Shown here piece after piece: positions 1 through 6,579 of a stretch of 17,182 nucleotides of DNA (position 1 is the first letter of the stretch; every line of letters begins with the position of its first letter). Position numbers and translations under genes: made by a program. The notes under the pieces are model-generated. The model was given only the letters and a program-made list of their open reading frames with translations. It did not search any database and was not told where the DNA came from. The DNA is from Mageeibacillus sp. UBA1243 (GTDB taxonomy: Bacteria; Bacillota; Clostridia; UBA1212). The stretch lies in assembly GCA_002308595.1 (NCBI GenBank), contig DBWH01000021.1, positions 9,030-26,211 on the forward strand, in the 5' to 3' direction.

Positions 1-1815
1 ATGCAGAACGAATGGGCGGGCGCGCAGGCATTCTCCTCGTTCGACACATACCTTGCTCCTTTCGTAAGGACAGACAAGCTTGATTTCGAAGGCGTTAAGA
101 AGTGCCTCGAGTCGTTCATCTTCGGCGTCAACACACCTTCCCGCTGGGGTACACAGGCTCCGTTCAGCAACATTACCCTTGACTGGGTCGTTCCGGCTGA
201 CCTTGCCGAGCAGAACTGTATCGTCGGCGGCAAAGAGATGGACTTCAAGTACAAGGACGTCCAGAAAGAGATGGATATGGTCAATAAAGCGTTCATCGAG
301 ATCATGATTGAAGGTGACGCCAATGGCCGCGGCTTCCAGTACCCGATCCCCACATATTCCATCACGAGAGATTTCGACTGGTCTCCCACGGAGAACAACA
401 AGCTTCTCTTCGAGATGACAAGCAAGTACGGAACCCCTTACTTCTCGAACTACATCAACAGCGACATGGAGCCTTCGGACGTGCGTTCGATGTGCTGCAG
501 ACTGCGTCTTGACCTCCGTGAACTCCGCAAGAAATCAGGCGGATTCTTCGGATCAGGCGAGAGCACGGGAAGCATTGGCGTTGTCACGATCAACATGCCG
601 AGGATTGCTTATCTTTCCGCAAACGAAGGCGAATTCTATGCACGCCTCGACAGGCTCATGGACCTCGCGGCACGCTCGCTCCACATCAAGAGAACGGTCA
701 TCACGAAGCTCCTCAACGAGGGCCTCTATCCCTACACGAAGAGATACCTTGGCAGTTTCGACAACCACTTCTCGACAATCGGTCTTGTCGGTATGAACGA
801 GGCGGGCCTCAACGCACGCTGGATCAAGGCCGACATGACAAGCCCGAAGACGCAGGAGTTTACAAAGCAGGTTCTCAACCACATGAGATCGCGCCTGTCC
901 GACTACCAGGAAGAGTACGGCGACCTCTACAACCTCGAAGCTACGCCCGCAGAGTCGACCGCATACAGATTCGCGAAGCATGACGTTGCCAGGTACCCTG
1001 ACATCATCACGGCGAGCAGCAAGAACTGCGGCACCCCCTACTACACAAACAGCTCACACCTCCCTGTCGGCTACACAGAGGATATCTACTCTGCACTCGA
1101 TATCCAGGACGAGCTCCAGACGCTTTACACTTCCGGTACCGTTTTCCACGCATTCCTGGGAGAAAAGCTGCCTGACTGGCAGGCCGCAGCAAACCTCGTC
1201 AGAAAGATTGCCGAGAACTACAAGCTGCCTTACTACACGCTTTCACCTACATATTCCGTCTGCAAGACTCACGGATATATCGTTGGCGAGAAGTACGTCT
1301 GCCCCGAGTGCGGAAAGCCCACAGAGGTTTACAGCCGCATAACAGGCTACTACAGGCCCGTCCAGAACTTCAACGACGGCAAGGCTCAGGAGTTCAAGGA
1401 CCGCAAGGTCTACGACGTCGTCTCAAAGCAGTACGACAGATATCCTGAGATCAACGTGGGCGGCGAGACGGTCAAGACCGAAGAAAAGCCCGCGAAGGAG
1501 GCTGAGCCCAAGAAGACTGCTCCCGCAGCTCCCGAAGCCGCCAAGGCAGCCGAAGAGACAAAAGCCGCTCCAATCACAGGCGCTTTCCCCAAGGACAAGG
1601 TCATCATGTTTGCCACCAAGTCCTGCCCCAACTGCGCGGCTGCTTCGAAGATGCTCAACGAGAACGAGATACCTTTCGAGAAGCACTACGTTGAGGAAGA
1701 GAGAGATCTTGCACAGTCGCTCGGACTGAAAGCAGCTCCGACGCTCATCGTAGGCGATGCAAAGTATGTAGGCGTTGCCGGTGTAAGAGACTACATCAGG
1801 AAGGTCAGAGCATAA
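1..1815 (+). CDS. nrdD: Anaerobic (class III) ribonucleoside-triphosphate reductase with fused C-terminal redoxin domain, 5' partial
   Basis: Glycyl-radical enzyme that reduces ribonucleotides to deoxyribonucleotides without oxygen. Seen: an MCCR finger-loop motif at residues 164-167, where C166 aligns with the thiyl-radical cysteine of the MGCR motif in T4 NrdD. A zinc-ribbon set C421/H424/C434/C437 precedes the glycyl-radical loop RITGYY, with G449 as the presumed radical site. After the NrdD core comes an Ala/Pro/Lys/Glu-rich linker (about 489-525), then a thioredoxin/glutaredoxin-like domain with CPNC at 542-545 and a cis-Pro-type APTL at 579-582. The N-terminal part, including any ATP-cone and the second active-site cysteine region, is missing, so the ATG at position 1 is probably internal and the gene starts upstream. 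No nrdG activase is visible downstream. Known: some NrdD subgroups take electrons from a redoxin instead of formate. Inferred: the fused domain is that reductant. Confidence 0.93.
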   Translation: MQNEWAGAQAFSSFDTYLAPFVRTDKLDFEGVKKCLESFIFGVNTPSRWGTQAPFSNITLDWVVPADLAEQNCIVGGKEMDFKYKDVQKEMDMVNKAFIEIMIEGDANGRGFQYPIPTYSITRDFDWSPTENNKLLFEMTSKYGTPYFSNYINSDMEPSDVRSMCCRLRLDLRELRKKSGGFFGSGESTGSIGVVTINMPRIAYLSANEGEFYARLDRLMDLAARSLHIKRTVITKLLNEGLYPYTKRYLGSFDNHFSTIGLVGMNEAGLNARWIKADMTSPKTQEFTKQVLNHMRSRLSDYQEEYGDLYNLEATPAESTAYRFAKHDVARYPDIITASSKNCGTPYYTNSSHLPVGYTEDIYSALDIQDELQTLYTSGTVFHAFLGEKLPDWQAAANLVRKIAENYKLPYYTLSPTYSVCKTHGYIVGEKYVCPECGKPTEVYSRITGYYRPVQNFNDGKAQEFKDRKVYDVVSKQYDRYPEINVGGETVKTEEKPAKEAEPKKTAPAAPEAAKAAEETKAAPITGAFPKDKVIMFATKSCPNCAAASKMLNENEIPFEKHYVEEERDLAQSLGLKAAPTLIVGDAKYVGVAGVRDYIRKVRA

Positions 1816-1853
1816 TTTGCAGCCTGTGAAGCAGGTATAGAACCAACCAAAGA

Positions 1854-1897
1854 CGGAGAACCGACCGGAAAAACGAAAGGCCGGCTCTCCGATTTTT
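1854..1897 (+). terminator. Rho-independent terminator-like hairpin after nrdD
   Basis: CGGAGA (1854-1859) pairs with TCTCCG (1886-1891), and CCGG pairs with CCGG inside; five T residues follow at 1893-1897. It lies between nrdD and the next gene, for which no convincing separate promoter is visible, so it may be leaky. Confidence 0.6.
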
Positions 1898-1942
1898 GGA
1901 ACACAGGGCGGCATTGGCGATTTTGACACACAAGGAGTTTTT

Positions 1943-2866
1943 ATGTACGACATTATAGTTATCGGCGGAGGCCCCGCGGGACTTACGGCCGCGATCTACG
2001 GACTGAGACTGGGCAAGACCGTTCTCGTCATTGAAAAAGAAAATTTCGGCGGACAGATGACTTTTTCGCCTAAAATAGAGAATTATCCGGGTTTTGTGAG
2101 TATTTCCGGAAGCGAGCTTGCGCAGAATATGGTCGAGCAGGCAGGCGCTCAGGGCGCGGAATTTGCGATGGAGGAAGTGACCGGAATTGAGCTGCTTGAA
2201 AACGGTGTCAAGAAGGTCATAACCGATTTTTCGAGCTATGAGGGAAAGACGGTGATCATTGCCGTCGGCGTGAGACACAGGCTCCTCAAAGTGCCCGGCG
2301 AGGAGGATTTTCTCGGCAACGGAATTTCGTTCTGCGCAATATGCGACGGTGCTTTTTATGAGGGCAAGGACGTTGCGGTCATTGGCGGCGGCAACAGCGC
2401 CCTTCAGGAGGCGGTTCTTCTGTCGAAAACTTCGCGCAAGGTCATAGTCGTTCAGAACCTTGACTTTTTGACGGGCGAGAAAAAGCTTGTCGAGATACTT
2501 GAGGCTGCACCCAACGTGGAAATTCTGCTCGGGTACGTTGTCGATCGCATCAACGGCGGCGATGTGCTGACGGGGCTTGACATCAAAAAGGTTGCAACAG
2601 GCGAGGTTGAGACGCTGAAGGTCGACGGAATCTTCACGGCAATAGGTCTCGAACCCGTAAACGGTCCTTTCACGGGTGTTGCCGAAACCGACAAGTGGGG
2701 CTACCTGAAGGCGGGCGAGGACGGTCTGACGCAGACCGAAGGCGTTTTTGTTGCCGGAGACTGCAGGACAAAGAAGGTCAGACAGGTCAGCGCGGCGTGC
2801 TCGGACGGCGCATGGTGCGCAATTGCCGCGTGCGATTTCATCGACAGGACGGCGGCAAACGGCTGA
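1943..2866 (+). CDS. trxB: Thioredoxin-reductase-like flavoprotein with atypical pyridine-nucleotide site
   Basis: Low-molecular-weight thioredoxin reductase family, 307 aa, normal length. Seen: N-terminal FAD motif GGGPAG at residues 8-13, redox-active CAIC at 131-134 followed by DG, a second Rossmann motif GGGNSA at 148-153, and a C-terminal FAD motif containing GVFVAGD. AAGGAG at 1932-1937 supports the ATG at 1943. The motif that binds the 2'-phosphate of NADPH in standard TrxB (HRRxxxR) should lie just after the second Rossmann fold; here residues 171-177 read QNLDFLT, with none of the arginines. Known: ferredoxin-dependent and NADH-dependent members of this family have altered motifs here. 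Inferred: the enzyme reduces a redoxin, plausibly the domain fused to the adjacent NrdD, using an electron donor other than NADPH. Another flavin disulfide reductase of the same fold is possible. Confidence 0.88.
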   Translation: MYDIIVIGGGPAGLTAAIYGLRLGKTVLVIEKENFGGQMTFSPKIENYPGFVSISGSELAQNMVEQAGAQGAEFAMEEVTGIELLENGVKKVITDFSSYEGKTVIIAVGVRHRLLKVPGEEDFLGNGISFCAICDGAFYEGKDVAVIGGGNSALQEAVLLSKTSRKVIVVQNLDFLTGEKKLVEILEAAPNVEILLGYVVDRINGGDVLTGLDIKKVATGEVETLKVDGIFTAIGLEPVNGPFTGVAETDKWGYLKAGEDGLTQTEGVFVAGDCRTKKVRQVSAACSDGAWCAIAACDFIDRTAANG

Positions 2867-2913
2867 AACCTTAAAGACTTGTTTAAAACAGGCTGAAAAA
2901 CAGTTTTACAAAG

Positions 2914-2943
2914 AGTAAACTCCTCAAACGGGTTTACTTTTTT
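2914..2943 (+). terminator. Rho-independent terminator after trxB
   Basis: AGTAAAC (2914-2920) pairs with GTTTACT (2932-2938); the stem can extend outward through A-T pairs and one G-T pair, and a run of six T residues ends at 2943. It closes the trxB transcript. Confidence 0.8.
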
Positions 2944-2961
2944 GTATTATTATGTGATAAT
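2933..2961 (+). promoter_or_regulatory. Candidate sigma-A promoter for the Thr/Pro-rich lipoprotein gene
   Basis: TTTACT (2933-2938), a 17-nt spacer, then GATAAT (2956-2961) preceded by TGT, an extended -10. The -35 box overlaps the right arm of the trxB terminator. The start of transcription would fall near 2968, about 50 nt before the ATG at 3019. Confidence 0.45.
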
Positions 2962-3018
2962 TTTCTGAGAGTCGTGACCGGAAGGCACAAATAAATCTAA
3001 ACGGAGAGGAACGCCGCA

Positions 3019-3471
3019 ATGTCGAAAGTAATAAAAGTGGTTATAGCTGTTGCGGTTTTTGCATTGGCGGTTTCTCTGCCTGGATGCCAAATCGAAACAG
3101 GCGTGCCCGAAAAGACGCCCGAGGTAAAGGTTTCGACACCTTCACCAACGACAGTTGCCGACAGTCCGACGCCGGGCGCCACGGACGATCCCGGGCTGAC
3201 ACCGACCGGCGACCCGACACCGCCAACGGAAACCGACATATTGCCGACAGAGACTCCGACCGAGACTCCCGAACCGACGCCCGAGATTACGGACTCACCG
3301 GAAGTGACACCGACGCCGACTCAAAAACCGACACCGACGCCTGTTCCGACTCCGACAGAGGTTCCCACACCGACGCCTACCCCGTCGCCAACGCCGACAC
3401 CGACACCGACTCCCGGACCGACGCCGACGCCAAAGCCCGAGGGTGTTGACTTGCCGGAAATAGATATATAA
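3019..3471 (+). CDS. Small lipoprotein with a Thr/Pro repeat stalk, function unknown
   Basis: 150 aa. Seen: a type II signal peptide with lipobox LPGC and acylated Cys at residue 23; residues from about 33 to 140 are almost entirely Thr, Pro, Ser, Glu and Asp, increasingly regular as PT dipeptides toward the C-terminus; the short tail ends GVDLPEIDI. GGAGAGG at about 3002-3008 fits the ATG at 3019. There is no globular domain, so the mature protein looks like a membrane-anchored extended spacer. The coding DNA is a tandem of CCGACA/CCGACG-like triplet repeats, prone to length change by slippage. It stands alone between a terminator-promoter pair upstream and an AT-rich non-coding stretch. It could be a surface stalk, a target for glycosylation, or the remnant of a longer protein that lost its C-terminal domain; the sequence does not decide between these. 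Confidence 0.75.
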   Translation: MSKVIKVVIAVAVFALAVSLPGCQIETGVPEKTPEVKVSTPSPTTVADSPTPGATDDPGLTPTGDPTPPTETDILPTETPTETPEPTPEITDSPEVTPTPTQKPTPTPVPTPTEVPTPTPTPSPTPTPTPTPGPTPTPKPEGVDLPEIDI

Positions 3472-3505
3472 ACACTTAAAGGCTTCTCCGAATCCATTTT
3501 TTGTG

Positions 3506-3534
3506 TTGACATTCTTACAGAACAGGAGTAGACT
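3506..3534 (+). promoter_or_regulatory. Candidate sigma-A promoter
   Basis: A perfect TTGACA (3506-3511), a 17-nt spacer and TAGACT (3529-3534, four of six consensus bases). It points into the hairpin-rich interval and could drive a short transcript ending near 3644 or a long leader for the lipoprotein operon. The hairpin at 3533-3546 overlaps the -10 and start region and could act as an operator. Confidence 0.45.
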
Positions 3535-3626
3535 GCCTGTAGGCAGATATCCAATTGCGAGGCCGCACGTTAGCTTAAACAAAAGATTTATATCGAACTG
3601 TTTTGAATTGAAAAATCTGAAAGGAG

Positions 3627-3644
3627 GGCAAGCATTGCCTTTTT
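3627..3644 (+). terminator. Possible short terminator hairpin
   Basis: GGCAA (3627-3631), loop GCA, TTGCC (3635-3639), then TTTTT (3640-3644). The stem is only five strong pairs, extendable by A-T and G-T pairs, so it is weak. With the promoter at 3506-3534 it would delimit a transcript of roughly 100 nt. Confidence 0.35.
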
Positions 3645-3923
3645 AGTAACTTCTAAAGACTAAATTTAGGGAAAAACTTGATTTTTGAACTGTTTTGCGG
3701 GTGAGACCCGACTTGCTTAAATAGTCAAAAATCGCAGAAACAAAAAGCTAAGGAATCGAAAAAAAGACAAATTGATTTTTAACAAAGGTGTGAATCTGAC
3801 TTAAAACGTATTTTGCGTAGGTAAGATTGAAAAGTAATGAAAGCTCTTCGTGCATTAGCCTTACGGCTTTGGCGGACAGAGCAATGTTGATAACCTGTCA
3901 GTGAAGTTTTGACAGATTACCGT

Positions 3924-4091
3924 ATGCATTTGAACAGAAACCTATCTTTCAGCAAACGCGGTTATGCTGCATTTGATTATGCCGAGGCATGCAAAGAAGC
4001 AAAAAAGAAAGTTGGAAACATGGGGAAAATTACTATATTGCATACCGGTAATACGTTTATGTACAAAATAATAAGGAGACTTTTAACATGA
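3924..4091 (+). CDS. Doubtful small reading frame upstream of the lipoprotein pair
   Basis: An open frame from about 3894 to the TGA at 4089-4091 gives a 55-aa peptide from the ATG at 3924, or 60 aa from a TTG at 3909. Its stop overlaps the ATG of the next lipoprotein as ATGA, the arrangement of translationally coupled genes, and it has a Lys/Ala-rich helical stretch. There is no Shine-Dalgarno sequence before either start and no recognisable family. It is more likely chance or a decayed remnant. Confidence 0.18.
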   Translation: MHLNRNLSFSKRGYAAFDYAEACKEAKKKVGNMGKITILHTGNTFMYKIIRRLLT

Positions 4092-4969
4092 AAAGAACAA
4101 ATAAATATGCGGGTTTTTCACTACTTATTGTCGCATTCATCATGTGTTTATCCGCGTGTGCAGGCAAAAGAAAATCCATAATGATTGTCGATTTTACATC
4201 CTGCAGGGTCTTATCCTCTATAAAAATAGATGCACACATTGTTGATGATATAGAAACAAGAGAGGCTCCTGAAAGTTTTACAACAACCTTGGAGAACGAA
4301 ACAATAACAGGAACTTATACTCACTCATACAAATCCCCATTTTATAACACGGATACCGACATCTATAGGGTAGCCGGAACAGATGGAAAAGAAATCGAGT
4401 TTAGTATAAATCGAAAAAACAAAAAACTGGTCGGATTTTATATTTTTTACCGCGAAGAATATGAAACAACAAACGAAAACAAGTCTTATGAAGAATGCTT
4501 TCAGATTGCAAAAAATAAACTTCAAGAATATGACGATGGTGACTATGTGCAAATATACAAGGAGAATCGTATGAAACCTGTGTATAATCCGTCGGCTGGT
4601 AACGTGTACTCCTTTTACTTTAACAAGCTAATAGGCGGAAAAGCCACAGATATTGTTGTTTTGATAGAGGTTAATACGGACGGAAAAGTGATGTTTGCGG
4701 ATGCAAGCCGAATCTATGAGCTTAAGGATACCGATGCCCGAACGATTAATTCGTACGTGCAAAACGAGAATGCTCTTATTGACGAAATAAAGGAGCGATT
4801 GCTGTCGGAAACGTCTGATAAAAACAGAGAAGACTTGTCTTTTACTCTCTTAGAAAAAAAGTTCTGCAAATTAAAAGACGGAAAGATTGGTCTTCTGTGT
4901 GATGTTGAGGTGGCTTCTGATGAGAGCAATTACAAAGACTACGTACAAGTCTTAAAAGTAATTAATTAG
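4088..4969 (+). CDS. Lipoprotein of unknown function (first of a pair)
   Basis: 293 aa, not recognised. Seen: a basic N-terminus, a hydrophobic stretch, lipobox LSAC with Cys at residue 24, then a soluble mature domain rich in Lys, Glu, Asp, Tyr and Asn, so it is expected on the outer face of the membrane. AAGGAG at 4073-4078 lies nine nt before the ATG. A segment around residues 137-147 (YEECFQIAKNK) resembles the helix opening of PepSY-type repeats, but this is only a weak resemblance. The reading frame is visibly AT-richer than nrdD or mutS2. The next lipoprotein starts 44 nt downstream on the same strand, so the two are probably one operon. No catalytic motif is apparent. Confidence 0.8.
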   Translation: MKRTNKYAGFSLLIVAFIMCLSACAGKRKSIMIVDFTSCRVLSSIKIDAHIVDDIETREAPESFTTTLENETITGTYTHSYKSPFYNTDTDIYRVAGTDGKEIEFSINRKNKKLVGFYIFYREEYETTNENKSYEECFQIAKNKLQEYDDGDYVQIYKENRMKPVYNPSAGNVYSFYFNKLIGGKATDIVVLIEVNTDGKVMFADASRIYELKDTDARTINSYVQNENALIDEIKERLLSETSDKNREDLSFTLLEKKFCKLKDGKIGLLCDVEVASDESNYKDYVQVLKVIN

Positions 4970-5013
4970 GAAGAATCCCAGCCTGTTTAGTTAAAACATA
5001 CAAGGAGGCAAAC

Positions 5014-5700
5014 ATGAAAAAAGAACTACTTACGGGATTACTGGCAATTACTATGTTGTCTATATTGTTATGCTCCTGCGGTGTAGCAAAAAAAGACAAT
5101 TCCACACATGTTAAGGGATATTCCGGGGAGTATGATTACCTTGAGGAATCCGGCATGACCATTGACATTTCTAATTATACGGTAGAAAGGTATGGTGATT
5201 ACGTAGAATTCATTAACAAGTACGGCCGTTCTGAATCTTTTATAAGCTATGACTCACTGAAACAGATTGGAAAATTCCGTAGTTTCATTGTGCTGTCAAT
5301 TAATCCGGAAGACTTTTCAAAACTACATTACTCTTTCACTGATTCTTCAGGTTTTACCGTGAATCTTACAATCATAGATTTATCAAAGAGAGAGAGTTCT
5401 ATAGAGCGGGTAGAATCATATCATCCGGAGCTTGAAGGCTTTGACAATTTAACCAATCTTCGCAGTCTTGGAAAAGACATTTCGGGCCATATAACAATTG
5501 AAGATGTTAAGTACTATTACGTTAAAGGAGATCTTTTATCGGTTAAATGGCAGAATAATAACCATGAGTTTATTTTGTCAGCTGATAGGTATTTATGTGA
5601 CTATCCGAAGGATGTTTCAGACACATTTACGTCAACGTTGTTTGATCGAGAAACGTTTAAAAAGAGCATAGATTCACTTATGGAAGCCATTTGGGGCTGA
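5014..5700 (+). CDS. Lipoprotein of unknown function (second of a pair)
   Basis: 228 aa, not recognised. Seen: signal peptide with lipobox LCSC and acylated Cys at residue 22, then a mature domain of alternating hydrophobic and polar stretches suggestive of beta structure, with no obvious catalytic motif. A near-perfect AAGGAGG at 5002-5008 precedes the ATG by five nt. It follows the 4088-4969 lipoprotein by 44 nt and is followed by a strong terminator at 5756-5791, so it is the last gene of a two-gene unit. It shows no clear sequence similarity to its partner beyond the lipoprotein leader. Base composition matches its partner and is AT-richer than the flanking housekeeping genes, which hints at acquisition or relaxed selection. 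Confidence 0.8.
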   Translation: MKKELLTGLLAITMLSILLCSCGVAKKDNSTHVKGYSGEYDYLEESGMTIDISNYTVERYGDYVEFINKYGRSESFISYDSLKQIGKFRSFIVLSINPEDFSKLHYSFTDSSGFTVNLTIIDLSKRESSIERVESYHPELEGFDNLTNLRSLGKDISGHITIEDVKYYYVKGDLLSVKWQNNNHEFILSADRYLCDYPKDVSDTFTSTLFDRETFKKSIDSLMEAIWG

Positions 5701-5755
5701 TGGTGCTTTCTATGAATTGACTGAAACAGAGTAGGTCACATTAATAATACAGCAG

Positions 5756-5791
5756 CGGCTCCTATGCGCAAATTGCGATGGGAGCCGTTTT
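5756..5791 (+). terminator. Strong rho-independent terminator after the lipoprotein pair
   Basis: CGGCTCC (5756-5762) pairs with GGAGCCG (5781-5787), with an inner CGCAA/TTGCG pairing; TTTT follows and a second T run starts at 5796. It stops rightward transcription just before the convergent hydrolase gene. The leftward side lacks a T run. Confidence 0.8.
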
Positions 5792-5799
5792 CAGCTTTT

Positions 5800-6354
5800 T
5801 CACTCAAAGGATTTCTTAATTGCATCTGCGACGAGCGACGCGCACATTTTGGACGCCTCTTCAGTCAGGTGGATGTTGTCCTCGAGAATGTAGCGGTATA
5901 TGTCCTTGGCGACAGGTGTATTAAGATCGTTGATCTTGATCCCGAGCGGCGCGAGAACGGAAGCTGCGGCATCGTTGAACGCGTGAATGTCTTCGTTGCT
6001 GTTGTACACGTTTTCGGGCCTCACAGGGGTTGTGAGGGAGAAAATCACATTGGGGCACAGCTCCAGGAGAAGCTTGCCGAGGCGCTCAATCTCTCTTTTG
6101 TATATATCGATTGGCGTGAATGTGCCTCCGTCCGAATGAATCCGGCAGAGATCCCAGTGACCGGCGTTGAAGTGAATCACGTCAGCGTCTTTGATGAAGT
6201 CGTGATATTCAAAGAGCATGCGCAGGGTGTATGACGTAAAACGGCAATTGTCTTCAGGCTGCCACACTTCGTAGCCATCGCCAAGAAAACCGGGTACGTA
6301 TGAGCCGTAGCCCATAAGTCTGATTGAATCTCCAAGTAAAACAACTTTTTTCAT
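5800..6354 (-). CDS. SGNH/GDSL-family hydrolase
   Basis: 184 aa, a small cytoplasmic SGNH hydrolase with no signal peptide. Seen: block I GDSI with nucleophile Ser10 (residues 8-11), an FNAGHWD motif at 62-68 standing in for the usual GxND block III, and block V DNIH with D159 and H162. The start is the ATG at 6354: GGAGG (plus-strand 6360-6364) sits five nt before it, while the four-codon-longer version would begin with TTG inside that site. The family hydrolyses esters, often of acylated or acetylated sugars, but the substrate cannot be read from the sequence. It is a single gene with its own candidate promoter, convergent with the lipoprotein pair and divergent from pfkA. Confidence 0.82.
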   Translation of the reverse strand: MKKVVLLGDSIRLMGYGSYVPGFLGDGYEVWQPEDNCRFTSYTLRMLFEYHDFIKDADVIHFNAGHWDLCRIHSDGGTFTPIDIYKREIERLGKLLLELCPNVIFSLTTPVRPENVYNSNEDIHAFNDAAASVLAPLGIKINDLNTPVAKDIYRYILEDNIHLTEEASKMCASLVADAIKKSFE

Positions 6355-6383
6355 AAGAACCTCCAATTGTCAGATTCAAAGGA

Positions 6384-6412
6384 ATGATACCACAAAAAAG
6401 CGTGCTTAGGAA
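6384..6412 (-). promoter_or_regulatory. Candidate promoter for the SGNH hydrolase gene
   Basis: On the minus strand TATCAT (plus 6384-6389) is preceded by TGG, an extended -10; TTCCTA (6407-6412) lies 17 nt further upstream as a weak -35. Transcription would start about 20-25 nt before the ATG. Confidence 0.4.
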
Positions 6413-6474
6413 GAATGATTACGTAAAAATTGCGGAAATAGCCAAATTTATCAATACACTTTTCAGCGTGATAA

Positions 6475-6483
6475 TGATATAAT
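6475..6483 (+). promoter_or_regulatory. Extended -10 promoter for pfkA
   Basis: TGA followed directly by a perfect TATAAT at 6478-6483. The -35 position (TACACT, 6455-6460) is poor, as is common for extended -10 promoters. The start of transcription would be near 6490, about 90 nt before the preferred ATG at 6580. Confidence 0.55.
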
Positions 6484-6579
6484 CCAAGGGATTGGCGTGT
6501 TATGGGTGCTGATATGCCAGTGACATGAGCCAAACACATTATGCGGCATCAAAAATCTGCAGAAAGAGAGTTACTTAAC

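Larger units (their letters stand above)
3472..4087 (+). other. AT-rich gene-poor interval with several hairpins, upstream of the lipoprotein pair
   Basis: No convincing gene is visible in these 616 nt. Seen: a promoter-like pair at 3506-3534; hairpin CTGCC-TGTA-GGCAG at 3533-3546; a terminator-like hairpin at 3627-3644; an 11-nt direct repeat GAACTGTTTTG at 3595-3605 and 3687-3697; a 9-bp inverted repeat GATTTTTGA (3680-3688) with TCAAAAATC (3725-3733) enclosing CGGGT-GAG-ACCCG (3698-3710); GCTCT (3843-3847) with AGAGC (3878-3882) enclosing AGCC-TTAC-GGCT (3857-3868); and CTGTCA (3895-3900) with TGACAG (3910-3915). It may be a long structured 5' leader of the following operon, a small RNA locus, or decayed sequence. 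Confidence 0.5.

Noticed and set aside
3295..3440. Tandem CCGACx repeats considered as a CRISPR array or intergenic repeat
   Set aside because: They are in-frame triplet repeats coding for Thr-Pro within a lipoprotein, with no spacers of constant length.
4038..4067. TTGCAT...TACAAA as a promoter directly before the first lipoprotein
   Set aside because: The start of transcription would fall in the ribosome binding site at 4073-4078, leaving no leader.
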